Shown here: positions 23,490 through 33,675 of the stretch, piece after piece
Numbering within the stretch: the stretch's first letter is position 1
Layout: each line of letters starts with the position of its first letter
Assembly: GCA_036897095.1 (NCBI GenBank)
Contig: JAYMSP010000647.1
Span: 1-44,768 of the forward strand
Source: Plantago elongata
Lineage: Eukaryota > Streptophyta > Magnoliopsida > Lamiales > Plantaginaceae
Direction: 5' to 3'
DNA: 44,768 bases
Program-made: the position numbers and the translations under genes
Notes under the pieces: generated by a model
Told to the model about the DNA's origin: nothing
Databases searched by the model: none
The model's input: only the letters and a program-made list of their open reading frames with translations

Positions 23490-23636
23490 CTAGTTAATCG
23501 AACATATTTGTTGAACCAACTTGATCGGCTTATGCCACATAAAAATAGGTTCTCCATTTATGTGCACGCAAACATACTTTAAACTTTGAATGTAGTCAGC
23601 CAAATCCAAATCCTTAATAATAATGTCTTCCGTTTC
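23490..23636 (-). pseudogene. Unidentified coding-like fragment inside the Helitron
   Basis: A 48-codon open stretch with balanced amino-acid content, containing KDLDLADYIQSLKYVCVHIN and then a GEPIFMWHKPIKL segment before a stop. It is too short to begin with a credible start and no family is recognised. Helitrons often carry exon pieces of host genes, which is why it is recorded. Confidence 0.3.
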
Positions 23637-23834
23637 AATTTAGAAATGCTATGAATCAGAGTTATTGTATATGCTACAAAACTAAAGAATGTAGTTAGTA
23701 CCTATTACCAAAAGATGTCCAGATTTCACACTTTTCATTGATAAATTCATTATAGATTTTATCGTAGATTGTGTAAGAGATAAATAATAATTTAAATTAT
23801 GTTGGACTAATAAAAAATTCAATTATAATTATGT

Positions 23835-23998
23835 ACAAAGTCTTAGAAGAGACGGTCTCTATCTAGAGACGACCCATGTTACCAATAAAACAACTCATAT
23901 TATTAATTAAAACATCTTCAATATTAATGAAAAGATCTTATTTTAATAATAAAAAAACTCTAATATTGTGAACATTGACGTCTCTTAAGAGACTTAGT
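23835..23998. mobile_element. Possible MITE nested in the Helitron
   Basis: The left edge ACAAAGTCTTAGAAGAGACG resembles the inverse of the right edge, ACTAAGTCTCTTAAGAGACG, with a few mismatches and indels. The 164-bp interior is AT-rich with short repeats of an AAAACNNCTCNNATATTA type. The target duplication was not resolved. Confidence 0.3.
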
Positions 23999-24771
23999 CA
24001 CAATTGTGTGATACAGAGCTAAAATGAATTTCTCCAATTATATTATAACTCTTACATTTTACTTTTTATATTACTTACACAAAATATCCATCACTCAAGT
24101 TCCTTGATGACGTCAATCATCTTTATTAGTTGAGGTACAAATCCACCATTGTTAACCAGTACTAAACAATTTCAGCAAAATTCGGATACATTCCATTTAA
24201 CATGTAATCAGAGCAAATCAAATTAAATCGGTCCAATGAATGTGATTTCTAATCAATTTTGACAAAAGCCATCTGAACCCACCGATGAATTCAATCGGAC
24301 TTACGCGAGCAAGGTAAATAGAGAAAGAGAGACTAAAATGAGATTTTTTTATGTAATTTTCACTCAGCAGTCGATTGCGAGTTGAATATCGGTGAGATTT
24401 TGATGAGACGAGTTGATCGGTGGATTCATCCTTCTTAGCGGCGACTGGAAGAGTAGTTGTGTAGTAGAATGATATAGACGGTGGTTGAATATGAAGATTG
24501 TGTGGAGATAAATAGATCTTAGATATTTAATGATGAGAGAGAAATAGACATCTGAAGAATATCAGAATAAGAAATGAAGAAGCGTGTTATTTTTGTCCAA
24601 GTTGACAGAGGGAAAGATAAAAACGCTGCCCGCGCTGACAGCTTTTACACGCGCCCAATTTTTAGTTATATACTGCCTATAATACTAGCCTAATATAGTC
24701 TTTTTTATTATATAGAAAATTTAGTAGTTTAACTAGATCATTTTCTCACAATATTCAATATATAGTACTAA

Positions 24772-24934
24772 AATTGTGTTCTCTTCAATTGAGATTTATT
24801 GAACTAAACTGAATTGAACTGGACTAAACTGAACTGAATTGAATTGAACTGGAGTAAGGTATAAATCATAATTAAGCCGAGTTGAACTGAACTGAACCAA
24901 ACTGAAATAATTTTCAGTTGAAGAGAACACAACC
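24772..24934. mobile_element. Tourist-like MITE, GAACTGAA-rich interior
   Basis: Terminal inverted repeats read TTGTGTTCTCTTCAATTGA at the left and TCAGTTGAAGAGAACACAA at the right. TAA flanks both sides (24769-24771 and 24935-24937), consistent with the 3-bp duplication of PIF/Harbinger elements. The interior is made of degenerate GAACTGAACT/GAACTGGACT motifs. Confidence 0.7.
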
Positions 24935-25057
24935 TAATTCAACGGAATATTATATATAGTTAGGTGTGGCTGTGCTTAAATTTCATTCATAATAATCTTC
25001 ATTCAATTCATTATTAAAAACTTATATTTACACTAAAATTACTTATTTTATCATTAA

Positions 25058-25173
25058 TGGGCTGATTGGGAAGCGATTTGAATTGAAAAATACCATTCAG
25101 ATAGCCTGTTTGTGTACAAAACAGGCTATTTGAATGAGCATTTTCCAATTCAAATCGTTTCTCAATCAGCCCC
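25058..25173. mobile_element. Tourist-like MITE, GGGGCTGATTG family, copy 1
   Basis: A 116-bp near-palindrome. The left end TGGGCTGATTGGGAAGCGAT matches the inverse of the right end, GGGGCTGATTGAGAAACGAT, and the match continues to a small central loop around TTTGTGTACAAA. TAA flanks at 25055-25057 and 25174-25176. A second family member lies at 30219-30471. Confidence 0.85.
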
Positions 25174-25176
25174 TAA

Positions 25177-26166
25177 GATATTATGGGACATATATTATTA
25201 TTTTAAATTTAAACATTGTGAAGTTTGTAGTGTTTGATATATATTCAGGAGTGGTCTGTATTTGTATATGACGAAAAATATGAAAATTTATAGAAATTTT
25301 ACATTTTTTCATTTTGTATTTGATTAAATATTAATAATTGAAAATAAGAAGCAAATTGAAAAAAATAAAATAAAAGAGGTGGAGTATAAGAATCCATGGT
25401 TGTGATGCTCTGCTTATGAAATTTTGGTGTAAATGCATTATATATATGATTAAGGATGAAAGTTACAATTAACTGAACTCTAGCTAAAAGAATGACAGTA
25501 AATTACCATATACATTTTGATTCATTCATAATGACGTGAATGGATTAAAAAAATCAAAGCAACATTCGATGATTTGTGAATACAAATAAGAAAGTGTTGG
25601 AATAAAATTTTAAGAGGCTTCTTTCTAATTCAACAATATTTCTTGGACTTCAAATTAATTGTGGTGCAAGATAGCTCACCATATATATATATAATATATT
25701 TTATATATAATTAACTTTATTCCATATATATAGGAAAGTGTAATAAATTATTAATGAATTAATAATCATTTATTTTTGGAGGGAATTAGCCAACGTATAT
25801 TTTGTTATATGTGGCATATCAATTCTTCATTTTAAACCATGACTTTTATCATATATTTAGATGGTCTATATCTATAGTACTCTAAGAGCACTAGTTTTAG
25901 GAGTCACATTTAGTTGTTTTATCCCAAATTTAAGATAAAAGGTAGATAAAACAATAAATTTGTTACATTTTCAGGTTACCTAAAATTACTTTGTCCCACT
26001 TTCAAATTTACAATGTGTAAGACTCTCCCTTCATTTGACCACTCCTTAAAAAATTTAAAGAAGTAATTAATGGGACCCAACAAACTTTTCATGTAGTTTT
26101 TATTGAAAATAGATCTCCTACAATTATGAAGAAAAATAAAGTGTCCTTAAAAATAACATATGTGCT
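25177..26166. other. AT-rich intergenic DNA
   Basis: Contains TA-repeat stretches (about 25681-25735). No gene or further element is recognised. Confidence 0.55.
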
Positions 26167-26328
26167 TAGGGCTGCTCATTTTATCCGAATCCGCAAATCC
26201 GGTCCGTTATCCGCGAAAACGGATCGGATCGCAGATGGGGTTTTCCTTCATCCGTTTTGAATGGATATATCCGCCGGATATTCGCGAATATGCATTAGAC
26301 CAGGGGTATTATTGGTATTTTACAATTT

Positions 26329-26335
26329 ACCCTAA
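26329..26335 (+). promoter_or_regulatory. Telo-box-like motif upstream of the S16 fragment
   Basis: ACCCTAA lies about 106 bp before the S16 ATG. This motif (telo-box core) is characteristic of plant ribosomal-protein gene promoters. Its presence suggests that promoter DNA, not only mRNA-derived sequence, was captured. Confidence 0.45.
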
Positions 26336-26440
26336 CTATTTACCATGGAGCAGTAGTCGATTGTTGAGCTCTTTTTGAATCCACACCGTCAGCAACAAAA
26401 ACACCAAGACAGCCGGACCTAGAGAAACAACCACCTAACC

Positions 26441-26743
26441 ATGGCGGCACCAACGAAATCAGTCCAGTGCTTCGGCTGCAAGAAGACTGTCGTCGCAGTC
26501 ACCCACTGCAAGCGCGGTCGAGGCCTGATAAAGATCAATGGCACGCCGATCGATCCTCATCGAGCCCGAGATCCTCCGCTACAAGGCCTTCGAGCCTATC
26601 CTCCTCCTCGGTCGCCACCGATTCGCTGGAGTCGACATGAGGATCCGCGTAAAAGGAGGAGGTCACACTTTGCAGATCTACGCCATCCGTCAGTCAATTG
26701 CGAAGGCCCTGGTCACATATTACCAGAAGAAGAAGAGTGAAAT
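26441..26743 (+). pseudogene. RPS16: Truncated, frameshifted 40S ribosomal protein S16 (uS9) copy
   Basis: The first frame begins [20 protein letters not shown] and continues correctly through [17 protein letters not shown] (residue 37). An extra base near 26549-26551 then shifts the frame. The second frame continues with [20 protein letters not shown], then [16 protein letters not shown] and [17 protein letters not shown], ending near residue 88-90 of the ~146-residue family. After that the sequence diverges to KKSEME and a stop; the C-terminal tail that reaches the ribosomal decoding centre is absent. The fragment keeps about 40-100 bp of apparent 5' UTR. It cannot encode functional S16. 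It lies wholly inside the hAT-type element. Confidence 0.93.
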
Positions 26744-27018
26744 GGAGTAGGCGTGGGCGTGGGGAAGAAGAAAAGATTTGGGGATCTTATCCTCCTTCTT
26801 CTTCTTTTTTTTCTCTCTTTTTCTTTTTGTTTCCTTTAAATTTACTGGATACGGATATCCGCTGGATTTATCCGTTATCTAGCAGATTTATCCGTATCCA
26901 ATCCGCTCGAAATGGATTGGATAACGGATGGACTATTTTTCCATCCGTTCGATCGGATATCCGGTCAAACGGATGCGGATTGATCCTTATTCATCCGTTG
27001 CACAGTCCTATATATGCT

Positions 27019-27904
27019 CATTTAAAATATATTTAAGAGTAAATATATAGGATTCCTACCTCCCGTGATTCAATAATTCCATTATTAAGCCCCCAATAAT
27101 TATTCTAATCAACTTAGTTAATAATTTGTCAATTACAACTTAATAATCTCCTAGTAGTAAACATTACAAGCACCGTATTCATGACGACAAAATAAGGATA
27201 TTAAACTTAATAACATGCCCTAGAGTTTAGGACATTGTCGGTTTAATAACATTCTAAATTAAAGTTTTGGTATAATTGTTTATTGTTTCTGAGTTCTGAC
27301 CCTTTAAAATTTAAAGTCAAATTGCCACGAAGCTGACCTCCCAAAATTCGCATATTTTCCCAAATCTTGTATCTCCATCATCTAATTAATTTCTTATTTC
27401 TCGCTCATGAAATTTATGTTTTCCGAATTTAGTTTAAAATGAAACTAAGTTCAGATGAGTCCACCTGTGACTTGGCTGGTTCGCCAGTACCCGTCATAGT
27501 ATTAATTAATCATATTATAAAGTTCTACAATCATACATACTAAATCAATGATTTAATTTAAAAAAAAATAACACTTATATATTCTTATCAAAAGAGTCGT
27601 TTTGTTAAAACAACGCCTAAGTATAAATACAAGAACATAAGTTTCCTTTTCTCGGATGCCATCAATTAAAATTGGAGTGCTCTACCTGCAGAGTTGTACA
27701 CCTCGAATAAGTCATAAGTACATTCTCTGAAAATAACTGGATTGTATCAGGGTTTTTAGAACAAATAATATCGTATTAGATTTTTTAAAGTAGGTAAGGT
27801 AAACTCTATGTTATTACTTTTTGTATTGTTAGCTATGTAGGTTTAGGTTATAAGAAAGAAGTTATGGCTTTTAATTGTGTTATTGATTGGTTTTAGGATT
27901 ATAT
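27019..27904. other. Intergenic DNA
   Basis: AT-rich with no recognisable gene. Nothing further is supported. Confidence 0.5.
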
Positions 27905-28215
27905 TAAGGAAAATATAAATAATTTTTCACAAAATTTTTAATTAGTTTATAATTATAATACATAGTTTATACCGAGAATTAACGTGAATGCGATACGTGT
28001 CCCGTATTTAAATTTCAAATATAAAAATACGAATTAAATACAGATCAAATACGAATTTGGAGGGAAAATTACACATCCGGTAATCATTTCATTAATTTGA
28101 TCAAAAAATCGATCGAACTTTCTCATTAGACAAGTGGTTGCAGTATTGTACCTAAATTGATTTATCTCACATTAGTAACCTAATATAACAACATCCCATT
28201 CTAATGTACTTACCG
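27905..28215. repeat. Lone arm of the 31.8-33.0 kb inverted-repeat element
   Basis: This stretch matches the right arm at 32690-32985 in the same orientation. Shared blocks include TTTATACCGAGAATTAACGT, GAGGGAAAATYRCACATCCG and the GTGGTTG...TGTACC...CTCAC series. No matching inverted arm was found nearby, so it is a truncated or solo copy. It ends about 100 bp before the SAUR TATA box and could contribute to that promoter. Confidence 0.8.
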
Positions 28216-28315
28216 CATTAATGTTTCCTAGAATGAAGAAATAATAAAATCTGAAGGGACAATTTGACCTCTAATATCCTGACCCGACCCATTTCTCAAG
28301 AGCAAGGGCAGAGCT

Positions 28316-28323
28316 TATAAATA
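28316..28323 (+). promoter_or_regulatory. TATA box of the SAUR gene
   Basis: TATAAATA lies in a TTATAAATAGG context 386 bp before the SAUR ATG. If used, the 5' UTR would be about 350 nt and pyrimidine/CA-rich, as the intervening sequence is. A G-box CACGTG is at 28564-28569, inside that presumed leader. Confidence 0.6.
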
Positions 28324-28708
28324 GGTGGCAAGTAAACAACTCTATGCGAAGTTGCGAACTACCCAAATTTCTCTCGCTCAACTCCAAGAATCCATCATCA
28401 ATCTCCAGATCTCACACTCTGCTCAACTCTAACAAACTGCCTGCAATCAATCGGGCCCATTTCTGATACACTCAACAAACAACATTAAAAAATCTGCACG
28501 CAAAACCAAGCTCATTACAGCTCAATCTTCTCTGCCTTACGAGGAAGTAAGAAGACTCCATCACACGTGTACTCTACTCCCAATCCCAACCATTTAATCA
28601 CCTGACCTGACCCCAAGTTAAACCACACCCCATTTCTCCTACTCCTTCCTCTTCTTCACCATCTCACATACCATTTAAACACAAAGATTAAAGTATAAAG
28701 TAAAAATA

Positions 28709-29182
28709 ATGAAATTTCGAACAATCAGAGGCTTTCGGCTCGGCCGGAAACTCGTGAGATTCATCCGCCGTCGCTCCTTAGCCACCTACCGCCGCCTACA
28801 AGTACAACACACCTCACCAAACCCGGTATCGAAGTTCCAGAAATGGGTCGGCTCGTTAAAGCGCGGAGCTAAAGGACTGTGTTCGAGTAAACCGCGGTCT
28901 TATCTGCGGGTCGGGGAAGAACCGGCGGAGGTGAAGTCGCCGAAAGGGCACCTGGCGGTTTACGTCAAGGAGAAAGAAGGAAGCACGTGTCGGGTTCTGG
29001 TGCCGGTGATCCATTTTAACCACCCGTTGTTTAGTGAGCTGTTGAGGGAAGCTGAGAAGGTTTACGGGTTTGATCATCCCGGTGGGATCCAGATTCCGTG
29101 TCCGATGTCAGAGTTGGAGAGCATTCAGATGAAGATTGCCGCCGTCACCAGAGGTTCTGTTGCAGCTGATAAGTGGTGGTGA
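28709..29182 (+). CDS. SAUR36-like: SAUR36-like auxin-responsive protein
   Basis: SAUR proteins are small, short-lived products of early auxin-response genes. Many bind and inhibit PP2C.D phosphatases at the plasma membrane, which keeps H+-ATPases active and drives cell expansion; the SAUR36 branch is also linked to leaf senescence. The intronless frame gives 157 aa. The basic N-terminus has FRLGRKLVRFIRRR (9-22) and KRGAKGLC (51-58), shared with SAUR36-type proteins. The SAUR domain spans about 75-140: PKGHLAVYV (78-86), VLVPVIHFNHPLF (96-108), LLREAEKVYGF (111-121) and GGIQIPC (125-131). The length fits the long SAUR36/30 branch, not the ~90-aa short SAURs. An in-frame start upstream is not available. 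The branch is inferred from motifs. Confidence 0.93.
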   Translation: MKFRTIRGFRLGRKLVRFIRRRSLATYRRLQVQHTSPNPVSKFQKWVGSLKRGAKGLCSSKPRSYLRVGEEPAEVKSPKGHLAVYVKEKEGSTCRVLVPVIHFNHPLFSELLREAEKVYGFDHPGGIQIPCPMSELESIQMKIAAVTRGSVAADKWW

Positions 29183-30218
29183 CGAATCGGTTACACAATT
29201 CGTCCAGAACAAATGTAATATTTTCACGTTTTGCGGGTCTACTAACTTTAATTTTAATTACAATTCAATTTTAAACTGGAGATTAAAAAAATGTTCGATA
29301 TCAAATTATATATTGTAACTTTATTTAACAAGTTCTTGTTACATAATTTAGTTGAACGTTTTCCTATTATAGTTTAATATGAATTCGTGGTTAAAATTTG
29401 AGTATGATTACAGAGAGGTAGAACAGGACATTTGTTTAGATAATTGGAGTAGTTTTGTTGGTTTCCACCGTTTAAGTTTCCCAAATGTTAATTGGCTCTT
29501 GGTAGTCCATTCCTACCCGGGGGTCTAGCAGAACTCGAAAAGATAGTTGGTTGTTTAAAAAGGAATTAATAATTAAATAATTAGTTGATAATTAAATATT
29601 TAATTTTTTTAACAAGTTAATTTGATTAGCTTCATCTAAAATTGCACGCATTCACGAAATGAATTTTTTATTAAAAAAATTTATTGAACTGAAAAGCTAG
29701 CTGAAAAGGTAGTGATAAACGGTGTTTTCAGAACTTAGTTTGACTTGCTTTAACTTTGTACAAAATTTACCATCCTGGAGTTGGAATGAAACTAGATTAA
29801 ATTACAGTACATTTTTAGTTTCCTTCTCTCTTCTTTTTCCCAACTGTTCTTCTTAAGTACTAGTAGTAAATACTACTACCATTAGATTTTAGCTCACTCG
29901 TTAAGATAATTAATACCCCAGCTGTTAAATTAGCTTATTCGAGATTAGGTCGTTTAATTATTTGATTAGTAGACTGTAGCCTTAATTAGATAAGAATTTA
30001 AGTCAGGCTGCAGTCAGACACTTGTCTAGTTGGCTCATTTACCATTGGATGAGCCATCATTCAGTGCAGTAGGACCCCTCTTTTTACTAATTCAATTAAA
30101 GTAGAAAAGTTGCAACGATTCAGTGCAACTTTACAACGAAATTACTAATATAACCCCATAACTTTGGCACGTGATTTACTACATTCCAAAATATGAATGT
30201 GGTCACCCCAAATATTGA
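29183..30218. other. SAUR downstream region and intergenic DNA
   Basis: AT-rich. It should hold the SAUR 3' UTR in its first ~200 bp. No other feature is recognised. Confidence 0.5.
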
Positions 30219-30471
30219 AGGGCTGATTGTCATGCGATTTAAATATCTCAATTTAAATGTTTAAATAGTAATTGAAATTTTAGTGGGATTGTTAAAATTA
30301 TGTTTGGTATAGAATTGTAATTGGATAAGTTATTATAGATTTGTTATATAGTTAGAGAAAAATGTTGATACTGTAGAGCCATTTCTATCTTCGATATTTA
30401 AATGTCATAACAAACACAAAATTCCCAACTAGCATCTAAATGGGCATTTGAATGCTACTCCAATCAGCCCC
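30219..30471. mobile_element. Tourist-like MITE, GGGGCTGATTG family, copy 2
   Basis: The left end AGGGCTGATTGTCATGCGAT and the inverse of the right end, GGGGCTGATTGGAGTAGCAT, share the first 11 bp of the terminus seen at 25058-25173. The target duplication is TGA (30216-30218 and 30472-30474). The element is 253 bp, longer than copy 1. Confidence 0.8.
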
Positions 30472-30474
30472 TGA

Positions 30475-31164
30475 ATCCTTCATCATTCTACTTCTTTCTT
30501 TTATTTATAACCTCTCTCAATTCTAAAACACCCTCAACCCATCCAACCAAGAAACAAAGACATATGCGTTCTTTCTTTCTTTTGATCCTTTCGGTGAGTT
30601 TTTTAAAACTCGAAAAATGAATACGAAGAGTCGAAAACAATTAGATACAGTATCAATTCTATCAAATTCACAAAAACTTAAAAATGGGGAAGTTGGTACG
30701 GTGACAACGAAGATGAGCTTGGTTCGCGAGGCGATGTTGACAATGGTGGAGAGGGCAACAGTGGTGGGGAGCTGGAGGAGAAGGAGGCCTTTCAATTCGA
30801 CCGGCTTCAAATCATTGGCGATGGTGGAGGGTTTCAGAGAATTGACTGTGGCGCTCTGATGGGGCAGGAATAAATAGAATGGGTTTCTCTTTTTCGAGAT
30901 GAACATTTGATTGGTTTCTCTCTGGGCCAAATATAATAGTACATCTCAAGGTGTTGAACAAATTCTTGATCAAGTCTTAATAAGGTCTAACTAATAGTAT
31001 CAACTAAAAATAATCAAATGTATAAATTGATTAAGATACTCAACAATAACCTTTGTTGGTAGTCTGGATGTGTAAATTCATTTATGTGGCTTTTAAACGG
31101 GAATATTTACAAATTGAAATGTGATAATATAAATTAATTAAGCAAGATTGTATCCGAGAAAGAC
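30475..31164. other. Intergenic DNA
   Basis: Two overlapping opposite-strand open frames (30523-30930 minus and 30617-30859 plus) shadow one another in a more GC-rich stretch. Neither shows family motifs. A decayed element or gene piece is possible but unsupported. Confidence 0.4.
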
Positions 31165-31475
31165 GTACGTACCCGACATTATAATATACGTATCCGACAT
31201 TTAATTACTAGTACCCGGCAATTTTCTATACATGCCCGTATCACACATTTAAGTACTAGCACACGACATTTTAGTATCCATACCTGATATTTAAGTACCA
31301 GTACATGACATTTTAGTATCCATACTCAATATGTAAGTATCAGTACCATACATTTTAGTATTCATACCCGATATTTAAATATTAATACCTGGCATTTTAG
31401 TACTTATATTTAATATTTAAGTACCAGTACTAGACATTTCATTTCAGCGTTAGTACCTGACATTTCGGTAAAACT
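31165..31475. repeat. 21-bp minisatellite organised as a 42-bp dimer
   Basis: About 14 units alternate between the forms CAGTACATGACATTTTAGTA and CCATACCTGATATTTAAGTA (each followed by one more base), so the real period is 42 bp with a 21-bp subunit. On the minus strand the subunit (AATGTCAGGTACTGGTACTT) is similar to the 20-bp unit at 21905-22326 (AATGTCCGGTAATCGTAACC), which suggests common descent. Confidence 0.85.
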
Positions 31476-31828
31476 GATCGTGACACTTGAGGCAAATAAT
31501 TTCTCTTTTACTAGGTTTGGTACATATTATAATCCCTCAGATTAAAGTTTACTCTCACACACAAATTTAAAGCTGGTTAATAATTTGAAAGTCCTTTTTA
31601 TTTCGTTGCGACAAATTGCCCAAATGATAGAGAGAATCTGAAGTGAGTGGTTTTAGACCAACTTTTGGATTTGAAGAGAAATGAAGCTAATGATGATGAC
31701 GGGAATCAAATTTCTGAGGCACACAAATTAGACGTCCTCTAAATTGCGACGTGACGGAGATTTTTTTAGCCCCGCCTGCATTCTGATTCATTATGCCGAA
31801 AGTTGATGCCGACCACTTCACCACATGG

Positions 31829-32990
31829 GTACAATTTTATTCTAGGTACATGACAGTGATACACTATCAATTTAGATACATTAAAGTAAGAGTGATCAAT
31901 TTGGATGCATTAATATAACTTCGATTGATTTTCTGATCAAATTAATAACGTGGCCGTCAAACGTGCAATTTTCCCTTCAAATTTATATTTGACCCGTACT
32001 TAACTAGTATTTTTGTATTTTAAAATTTAAATACGGGACATGTGTCGCGTCCACATTAATTCTCGGTATAAATTGTGTATAATAATTATGAAATAATTTA
32101 AAAAATTACGAAAAATATTCTAAAGTTATAAAAACTCATTTTACATTTTTTTATAAAAATAAAATAAAATTAAAATCGCATTAGCTACAGAGCTCTTATA
32201 TTCTAACAGTTGACTCATATTTGACTCGAATTTTTTAAATTCAAATTGAAATTCGGGACACGTGTCACTCTCTTGTAACTTTTGTGTATAAAATATTTAA
32301 TATAATTAAAAATGATGTTGAAAAATATTTTTAAGAATATGAAAAAAAATATTTTACATTTTATTACATATAAAGTAAATGAATAAAATAAAATAAAAAT
32401 AAATTAAAAAAAATGTAATTTTCCACAATAAAAAGAGACGAAACACATACAAAATCCAAATACCTGAATGAAGGTTTACTGTAGCGAATTGTGTTCTTAA
32501 TTTTTTGAATTTTTTTAATTAATTTTATTTGTAATAAAATGTAAAATAATTTGTTTATATTTTTTAAAATGTTTTTGAATTTTACTAAACAATTTATACC
32601 CATAAATTAGCTAATGCGATTTTAATCTTTTTTATTGTTTGTAAAAAAATGTAATTTTTTAAATTATAAACTGAATTTTTATAAGTTTTAAAATATTTTC
32701 ATAATTTTGAATTATTTTATAATTATAATACACAATTTATACCGAGAATTAACGTGGACGCGACACGTATCCCGTATTTAAATTTTAAATACAAAAATAC
32801 GATTTAAATACGGGTCGAATATAAATTTTGAGGGAAAATCGCACATCCGGTGTCCGCGTCATCAATTCGATCAGATTCCTCAATTAGGCTGGTGGTTGTA
32901 GTAGTGTACCCAAATTGATCACTCTCACTTTAATGCACCTAAAGTGGCAGTGTTTCACTCTAGTGTACCTAAAATAAAATTTCCCTTACA
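31829..32990. mobile_element. 1.16-kb element with ~330-bp inverted arms
   Basis: The left arm (31829-32160) and right arm (about 32640-32990) are inverted copies. Paired blocks include AATTTTATTCTAGGTACA at the left tip against TGTACCTAAAATAAAATT at the right, and TTAATTCTCGGTATAAATTG against CAATTTATACCGAGAATTAA. Inside the left half, 32200-32340 looks like a diverged direct duplication of 32000-32140 (GGGACACGTGTC against GGGACATGTGTC). The interior has no transposase. ACATG occurs just outside or at both tips (31825-31829 and about 32991), but a clear target duplication was not established. A Mutator-like or foldback non-autonomous element is likely. Confidence 0.7.
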
Positions 32991-33199
32991 TGAGCTATTT
33001 AGACAAGGTTGACATGACAAATACTCAGCACCAGCTCGTAAGACCACCCACATTGGTGACGAGCCCATGACGCGTCATCATGTGGTGACGAGTTTAGTGA
33101 CGAGATTTTACCACATTGATGTCGCATCATATTGCCGTCATAAAATTAATTTTTTTATTTTTCTAAAAATATATTTAACATAATATAAGAGTGATTAGA

Positions 33200-33410
33200 A
33201 TTTAAAATTGATAAAATTATATTTCATAAATCGTTTTACAATTTCAATTTAATTAAGAGAGAAAAATGAGTTCGAGATGGGATGAACCAGACATAGTCAA
33301 AACTAATATCTATTTGTAGATCTCGAATATACAAATTCATTGGTAATTTTTATTTTTTTTACATTTATATTTTTCGAGTTATTCGCATTTGAAATTAGAC
33401 AAAACTAAAA
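33200..33410. repeat. Solo arm related to the 21.6-22.6 kb element
   Basis: This matches the right arm of that element in the same orientation. Shared are CGTTTTACAATTT, CTATTTRTARATCTCGAA, TTGGTAATTTTTATTT and ATTAGACAAAA, with several insertions. It lies beyond the second minisatellite, so the two may be remains of one element split by the insertion at 31829-32990. Confidence 0.5.
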
Positions 33411-33480
33411 ATACCAAAAAAAAAGTAAAGACAGGTGGCAGTAGCCAAGTGAATAACCCTCTTAATCCCCGTGTCATTGA

Positions 33481-33492
33481 GGGGGGGGGGGG
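33481..33492. repeat. Homopolymer run of 12 G
   Basis: Twelve consecutive G in otherwise AT-rich DNA, followed by an AAAT microsatellite at 33510-33525. Its exact length may be affected by sequencing. Confidence 0.8.
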
Positions 33493-33675
33493 TTGTTCTT
33501 CACACCAAAATAAATAAATAAATAAATTAAAATAATATAAAAACTTATGAAGGTCCAAGTTTTTGTAAGTTTTTGAAAGTCCTGCAATATTGTATATTAA
33601 TTGTGTGATGTTGTATATAAATTGTGAATTTTTGTATATCTACAAATTGTGTATTATTGTATACTAGAATTGAAG

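Larger units (their letters stand above)
23224..24716 (-). mobile_element. Non-autonomous Helitron
   Basis: Read on the minus strand, the 3' terminus has the Helitron signature: an 8-bp perfect hairpin TAACACGC-GTA-GCGTGTTA (23236-23254), 12 nt further the terminal CTAG (23227-23224), then host T (23223). The best 5' end is TCTATATAATAAAAAAGACT, starting at 24716; the base before it is T rather than the A expected, so that end is less certain. The ~1.5-kb body has no Rep/helicase coding. It includes an open segment (23490-23636, minus) and a block (about 24250-24480) that looks like a 5' UTR plus ATG, both possible captured gene pieces. A MITE-like inverted repeat (23835-23998) sits inside. 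Confidence 0.6.
26167..27010. mobile_element. hAT-type element carrying a piece of the ribosomal protein S16 gene
   Basis: The left end is TAGGGCTGCTCA (26167-26178); the inverse of the right end is TAGGACTGTGCA (27010 inward), so both follow the hAT consensus TAGGGNTGNNCA. The flanking 8-mers are TATGTGCT (26159-26166) and TATATGCT (27011-27018), a target duplication with one mismatch. The subterminal regions (26180-26290 and 26850-27000) are packed with ATCCG/CGGAT motifs in both orientations. Between them lies S16 gene sequence (about 26310-26740) in place of transposase. The whole is 844 bp and non-autonomous. Confidence 0.8.

Noticed and set aside
24785-24900. GAACTGAA-rich stretch considered as a microsatellite
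   Set aside because: It is bounded by inverted TTGTGTTCTCTTCA ends and TAA, so it is the interior of a MITE.
26698-27036. 112-codon frame after the S16 fragment
   Set aside because: It is a third reading frame of S16 sequence plus subterminal ATCCG repeats of the hAT-type element.
28856-29077. 73-codon minus frame
   Set aside because: Antisense shadow of the SAUR coding region.
30523-30930. 135-codon minus frame overlapped by an 80-codon plus frame
   Set aside because: Mutual shadows with no recognised motif or splice context.
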